From Aquimarina acroporae (GTDB lineage: Bacteria > Bacteroidota > Bacteroidia > Flavobacteriales > Flavobacteriaceae), in the NCBI RefSeq assembly GCF_023195925.1, contig NZ_JALPRE010000003.1, positions 771,356 to 835,355 on the forward strand: a stretch of 64,000 nt of DNA, read 5' to 3'. This document shows, one piece after another, positions 60,589 through 64,000 of the stretch. A model generated the notes under the pieces. That model searched no databases. It was not told the origin of the DNA and saw only the letters and a list, made by a program, of their open reading frames with translations. A program made the position numbers and the translations under genes. The stretch's first letter is position 1, and every line of letters begins with the position of its first letter.

Positions 60589-61419
60589 TTATTTTTTTTC
60601 AATAATGGAGTCAATCCATTCATTTGCTGTTGAAACTCGTGCCAAAGCCATTACCGAACCATATTTAATTTGTCGGTTTAGGGCTCCAGAAACAATTCCT
60701 ACAAAGAATGTTTCACCATTTTCTTTCATAAAAATTCCGCCTCCGCTATCTCCTTTCGATCCCCCTATTTCTAACTCAAGTGGAATTGGCGATCCAAAGT
60801 GATTAGATTCAGGATTATCGGGGTTGTCAAAGTCGCAAACCATAACATCGGTGCTAAATTTTCTGTTTTCGAATGTTCCTCCAATTGCATCTATAATGTT
60901 TCGACCTCCTAGCTTCTCTTGTTTTCTTGGATTGTCCATTCCGTCGTTTCCGTTTCCAATGTATCCATATCCAACTTTAGTAATTGTTTGTCCCAGTTCT
61001 TTATTTCCATAATACCGTTTAGCGGGGGTTATATCCAAGACGGGTTTGTCTAGTTCTATCAATGCCATATCCCATCCGTTCCATTGGGCTTCTTGAGCAC
61101 CAGGTTTAAGTTTGGGGTGTTTGATTATTCTTTTGGTTTGGTAGAAATTATCTCCAAACTTCCAGAAAGATGTCTTTTGCACAAAATGAGATGCTGTAAG
61201 CACCCACTTGGGAGAAATTAAAACGCCTACGGCATAATCATTACTTTCAATTGATTCAGAATACCGTCCTACACAATCAAATTCAGGTTGTTGTCCCAAT
61301 TCGATATATTTCTTAATATCGGTATCGTGTCTTATTATTCCGAAGGGCTTAAAATTGTTCTGCGGTAATGTAAATGCAGTTAGTGCTAATACTGGTAAGA
61401 AAAACAAAATTTTTTTCAT
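60589..61419 (-). CDS. Secreted trypsin-like serine protease (S1 family)
   Basis: 276 residues with signal peptide (about 1-19). Triad: His in TASHF (about 76), Asp in WDMALIEL (about 117), Ser in GDSGGG (about 222). VGVLISPKWVLTASHF is the S1 opening strand. Trypsin-like proteases are uncommon as cassette genes. It could be a degradative enzyme or an effector. Its neighbour two units on is an S41 peptidase. Confidence 0.88.
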   Translation of the reverse strand: MKKILFFLPVLALTAFTLPQNNFKPFGIIRHDTDIKKYIELGQQPEFDCVGRYSESIESNDYAVGVLISPKWVLTASHFVQKTSFWKFGDNFYQTKRIIKHPKLKPGAQEAQWNGWDMALIELDKPVLDITPAKRYYGNKELGQTITKVGYGYIGNGNDGMDNPRKQEKLGGRNIIDAIGGTFENRKFSTDVMVCDFDNPDNPESNHFGSPIPLELEIGGSKGDSGGGIFMKENGETFFVGIVSGALNRQIKYGSVMALARVSTANEWIDSIIEKK

Positions 61420-61490
61420 AATTGTAGTTAGAGATATGCTTAAAAACTTAAGACGAATTACTTCATGATTTGTTACGATTTTAATAGGAT

Positions 61491-61553
61491 TTACAATATC
61501 TATTGTAAGTTGCGTTTTCCTGCCAAATGCGACATATACAAATTGTTGTACCT
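61491..61553 (-). repeat. attC-like site, 50-bp type, copy 3 (diverged)
   Basis: TATTGTAAGTTGCGTTTTCCTGCC-AAATGCGACATATACAAATTGTTGTA resembles 53407-53464 and 54511-54578. Gene-strand reading: TACAACAATTTG ... CAATAGATATTG. Confidence 0.65.
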
Positions 61554-61560
61554 CATTTTT

Positions 61561-63045
61561 TTATTTCTTACTTCTATTCAATAGGTTTTTTACAACGAAT
61601 TCCATCATAACATCCCTTTTGTTAATAATATCGTGTATGTTATTTGAAATTTCATAATCGGGCAATACGCCTCTTCTTTTTAAATGTTTGTTTACGGCAA
61701 TATCTGAATGCATAACCGGGATTGTTAAGACGATCCCAGTTTCGTTCCCTAAAACATAAATTTTATTCACCCCATTACTAATTCCTGCAGTGCCAAATGT
61801 TTCACTTCCAACGAAAATGGCATCAGTATATTCCTGTATAATTGCTGCTCCCGAACCTCCAGCCGATGATGCTCCACCGTCAATTAAAACAATAATTTTA
61901 CCATTATACTCATATTCATCGATAGGTTTAAAAACTTTCAACCCTGTTAGGTAGTCAAAATCTGTAACCTTATAATCTCCATTTAATTTTTTCTTTAAAC
62001 CAAATTGCTCATCGAGATAAAGTCCATTTTCATTATCATTATAATCCAGATAGTATTGATCATTTCCCTTTGTTGTAGTTTCATTTACGGGTGTAAAAGG
62101 ATTTTTCACAAAATACCTCAATAAATGAGCAGCATTACTAACTTTGCCACCATCATTATCTCTAAGGTCTATAATCAGATTTTCAATTTTCCTTTCTTCA
62201 ATTTCTTTGAAACACTTTTTATAAAAATCGGGGTATGTACTTTCTGGTTCTTGGAAACTGTCTTTAAAAAAACGAGTTACTTGTAAATAGGCATATTTTT
62301 CATTCTCATTTATCGTAAAGTCAAAAGCTTTTTCTTTATACTTATTAGAATTCGTTCCATATCGTTCGAGTTCAATTTTTAAGTATTCCTGGTTTGAAAT
62401 TGATGTGACTATTTTAGTCTTAATTTCTCTTGTGACATAGTCTTTATATGTTATTTCATAGGTCGATTTGGCATCATAAACTATAGGGTACGTTCGGCTA
62501 AATGATAGATATGATACTCCAAGATAGTGTTCAATTGCCGAAATAGTTACTCCATCAGCAGAATAATGCCGAATCATTTTAGAAACAATTTCATTGGAGA
62601 GAACATTATCTATGGAAATAATTTCCGAACCATTTGGAATCGATAGGTTACTCATGTTTCTAACAATGTAAATCCTTTGATTTTTAATAAAAACTTCGAA
62701 AGGTAATCGCTTATGTTTTTTGAAAGACTCCCTCAGTGGATCTTTGGGATATGCACCAGTATGCCCGTCATGAATTTTGGCAATAAGTTTCAACACAACA
62801 TTGTAAAATGCTTTACCCTCTAGAGGCTTAGATGTTTCTAACATTAATTGATTTGTAAATTGCTCAAATTCTTCAGGTGTTTGAAATTCATAAACACCTG
62901 GATGTGTTTTAATCAAGGCAGTCTTAAACTTAACCAAATCCTTGTGCATTTGCTCTGGCTGAAAAACAAGGCTGTCTTGAGCTAAAATTGGCAATGAGAT
63001 TGTTAAAGCCAATAAAAAAGCTAATTTAAATAAGGTGTTTGTCAC
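61561..63045 (-). CDS. Secreted S41-family (tail-specific) peptidase
   Basis: 494 residues, GTG start (GTGACAAAC), signal peptide MTNTLFKLAFLLALTISLPILAQ. N-terminal helical part, PDZ-like middle (IYIVRNMSNLSIPNGSEIISIDNV) and catalytic domain with IIDLRDNDGGKVSNAA, GKIIVLIDGGASSAGG (nucleophile Ser, about 393) and SETFGTAG. The S41 group cleaves C-terminal tails of periplasmic proteins. Single-gene unit. Confidence 0.86.
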   Translation of the reverse strand: MTNTLFKLAFLLALTISLPILAQDSLVFQPEQMHKDLVKFKTALIKTHPGVYEFQTPEEFEQFTNQLMLETSKPLEGKAFYNVVLKLIAKIHDGHTGAYPKDPLRESFKKHKRLPFEVFIKNQRIYIVRNMSNLSIPNGSEIISIDNVLSNEIVSKMIRHYSADGVTISAIEHYLGVSYLSFSRTYPIVYDAKSTYEITYKDYVTREIKTKIVTSISNQEYLKIELERYGTNSNKYKEKAFDFTINENEKYAYLQVTRFFKDSFQEPESTYPDFYKKCFKEIEERKIENLIIDLRDNDGGKVSNAAHLLRYFVKNPFTPVNETTTKGNDQYYLDYNDNENGLYLDEQFGLKKKLNGDYKVTDFDYLTGLKVFKPIDEYEYNGKIIVLIDGGASSAGGSGAAIIQEYTDAIFVGSETFGTAGISNGVNKIYVLGNETGIVLTIPVMHSDIAVNKHLKRRGVLPDYEISNNIHDIINKRDVMMEFVVKNLLNRSKK

Positions 63046-63094
63046 TTGTTTAAGTATTTAATTCAGGTTTTTTCTACAATGTACATAATGAAGG

Positions 63095-63378
63095 ACAATA
63101 TAAGTATGTAGTTACCAAAGTTACTTATATTTCTTAGATATGATGTTGCAGTTTTTGGTAACTAATAGTAAGTGTTTGCAAAGACCTAAATGTTACCACA
63201 AAAACTTAATAAAACAGCACTAGAGGATAACAGCTTATCGCTACCAGAGGTTGTATGCCCCTAAGTATTATAATATGGGTTGGTAAAATCTCGCTGCTAA
63301 AGCATAAAATATTATAAAAGGTACAGATGCCAGTTGGTGAATTGCTTGGTTACTATGATCATATATATGCTGTTAAAG
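63095..63378 (-). repeat. 290-bp cassette-spacer repeat, copy 3
   Basis: About 80% identical to 58193-58487, including AACAGCTTATCGCTACCAGAG and GTAAAATCTCGCTGCTA. Gene-strand reading begins TTTAACAGCATATATATG and ends TATTGTCC, so GTT is changed to GTC as in copy 2. Confidence 0.75.
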
Positions 63379-63386
63379 GTAGTTTT

Positions 63387-63794
63387 TTAATTAAATAATT
63401 TTGTAGTCTTTTCTACAATATTTTCTTTATCCATTTTCAGATATGCATATTTTATAACGGATTCGTCAAATTTAAATTCTATTCTTCCAGATCTATCGAA
63501 GAGAGATTTCTTTTTTATTTTGAAATCAGAGATTTTTTCAAAGTCATATTTTTCTATTCCCTTTTTCAACAGAGGATTTAAATATTCAATCGTCAGAGAA
63601 TTATTTTCAAAATAGATATTATCTATATAAACAGGTTTAGACCAAAATTGATTAACAATATTTCCAACTATCCATCCGATACAGAAACCAATACTAAGCT
63701 TATAATTGGAATCAATTAATTCAATCAACAATAAAAATGGAATTACCAATAGGAAAGAAAAAGTTTGATATATGATTATTTGTTTTTTACTCAT
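63387..63794 (-). CDS. Hypothetical membrane protein (cassette gene)
   Basis: 135 residues: two N-terminal helices (QTFSFLLVIPFLLLIELI and SIGFCIGWIVGNIVNQFW) and a PH-like or bPH-type C-terminal part (YIDNIYFENNSLTIEYLNPLLKKGIEKYDFEKISDFKIKKK). Function unknown. Last gene in the window. Confidence 0.68.
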   Translation of the reverse strand: MSKKQIIIYQTFSFLLVIPFLLLIELIDSNYKLSIGFCIGWIVGNIVNQFWSKPVYIDNIYFENNSLTIEYLNPLLKKGIEKYDFEKISDFKIKKKSLFDRSGRIEFKFDESVIKYAYLKMDKENIVEKTTKLFN

Positions 63795-63810
63795 CTTTAT
63801 TGAAATTGCC

Positions 63811-64000
63811 TACAACAAGTGTATATAGTTACTAAAGGTAACTATACTTCTTTTATATGATGTTGCAGTTTTTGGTAACTAATAGTAAGTGTTTGCAAAG
63901 GCCTAAATGTTACCCTAAAAACTTAATAAAACATCACTAGAGGATAACAGCTTATCGCTACCAGAGGTTGTATGCTCTTAAGTAGTATAATAAGGCTTTG
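63811..64000 (-). repeat. 290-bp cassette-spacer repeat, copy 4 (cut by window end)
   Basis: Near-identical to copy 3 over 63880-63980. Gene-strand end reads ACTTGTTGTAGG, keeping GTT. The array evidently continues beyond the window. Confidence 0.8.

Noticed and set aside
50395..64000. Integron integrase or other tyrosine recombinase within the array
   Set aside because: None of the translated genes shows the R-H-R-Y pattern; if an integrase exists it lies outside the window.

Overview
The window looks like chromosomal DNA of an AT-rich marine flavobacterium (Bacteroidota, family Flavobacteriaceae; an Aquimarina-like genus is my guess, not shown by the sequence). The reasons are the gene families (LytTR and AraC/TPR regulators, WG-repeat protein, DUF2306, RidA, many SPII lipoproteins), the flavobacterial promoter -7 element TAnnTTTG, weak Shine-Dalgarno sequences and a Bacteroidota-type double-glycine peptide leader. 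No rRNA, tRNA, CRISPR array, transposase, phage gene or integrase was seen. Nearly all genes lie on the minus strand.

Layout. 0-12.7 kb is ordinary chromosome: a short MutS-like ATPase, a DUF2306 membrane protein, a membrane-anchored LytTR regulator, a kinase/phospho-lyase fusion resembling hydroxylysine catabolism enzymes, a class A beta-lactamase with a secreted esterase, a TPR-esterase, an AraC regulator, an SnoaL-like lipoprotein and a WG-repeat protein. 12.9-17.8 kb is a mosaic of small single genes, including an extra methionine aminopeptidase and a 219-bp duplication. 17.3-19.9 kb is a three-gene AraC operon. 20-26.8 kb is a defence-like cluster: an EVE-like/HNH nuclease translationally coupled to a Nudix hydrolase, an overlapping operon of NTPase, PIN-GNAT-EVE-like protein and ASCH protein, and an OLD-like ATPase with a TOPRIM domain. 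26.8-27.7 kb is non-coding with a degenerate 21-bp tandem repeat and a strong terminator.

28-39 kb holds the most unusual locus. A 45-codon gene encodes a GG-leader (RiPP-like) precursor peptide. It is followed at once by a lipoprotein prolyl oligopeptidase and a secreted subtilase, and preceded by a membrane TPR-AraC regulator. Perfect or near-perfect ATTCCGGAAT-centred palindromes stand before both the regulator and the precursor. On both sides lie paralogues of a small family of probably exported proteins, some brought in by an insertion flanked by 192-bp direct repeats. The natural reading is a regulated peptide plus its proteases, with the family as candidate partner or immunity proteins; that role is inference.

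39-50 kb is ordinary accessory chromosome: a RidA-like protein, nitroreductase, YdcZ transporter with GNAT, three Crp/Fnr regulators (the third just beyond, next to ribB), an AraC regulator, an AzoR-like reductase, DinB and small hypothetical genes.

50-64 kb is a chain of units with, in nearly all cases, one gene, all in one direction. They are separated by imperfect palindromes of about 50-300 bp which, read with the genes, begin with AAC beside the stop codon of one gene and mostly end with GTT before the start of the next. This is the architecture of integron gene cassettes and attC sites (a CALIN if no integrase is nearby). Several sites are close copies of each other, and similar sites occur at 14.2 and 22.2 kb, so parts of the 13-26 kb region probably arose in the same way. 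The cassette genes are mostly orphans, plus an HNH-like protein, a TonB-C-terminal lipoprotein, a trypsin-like protease and an S41 peptidase.
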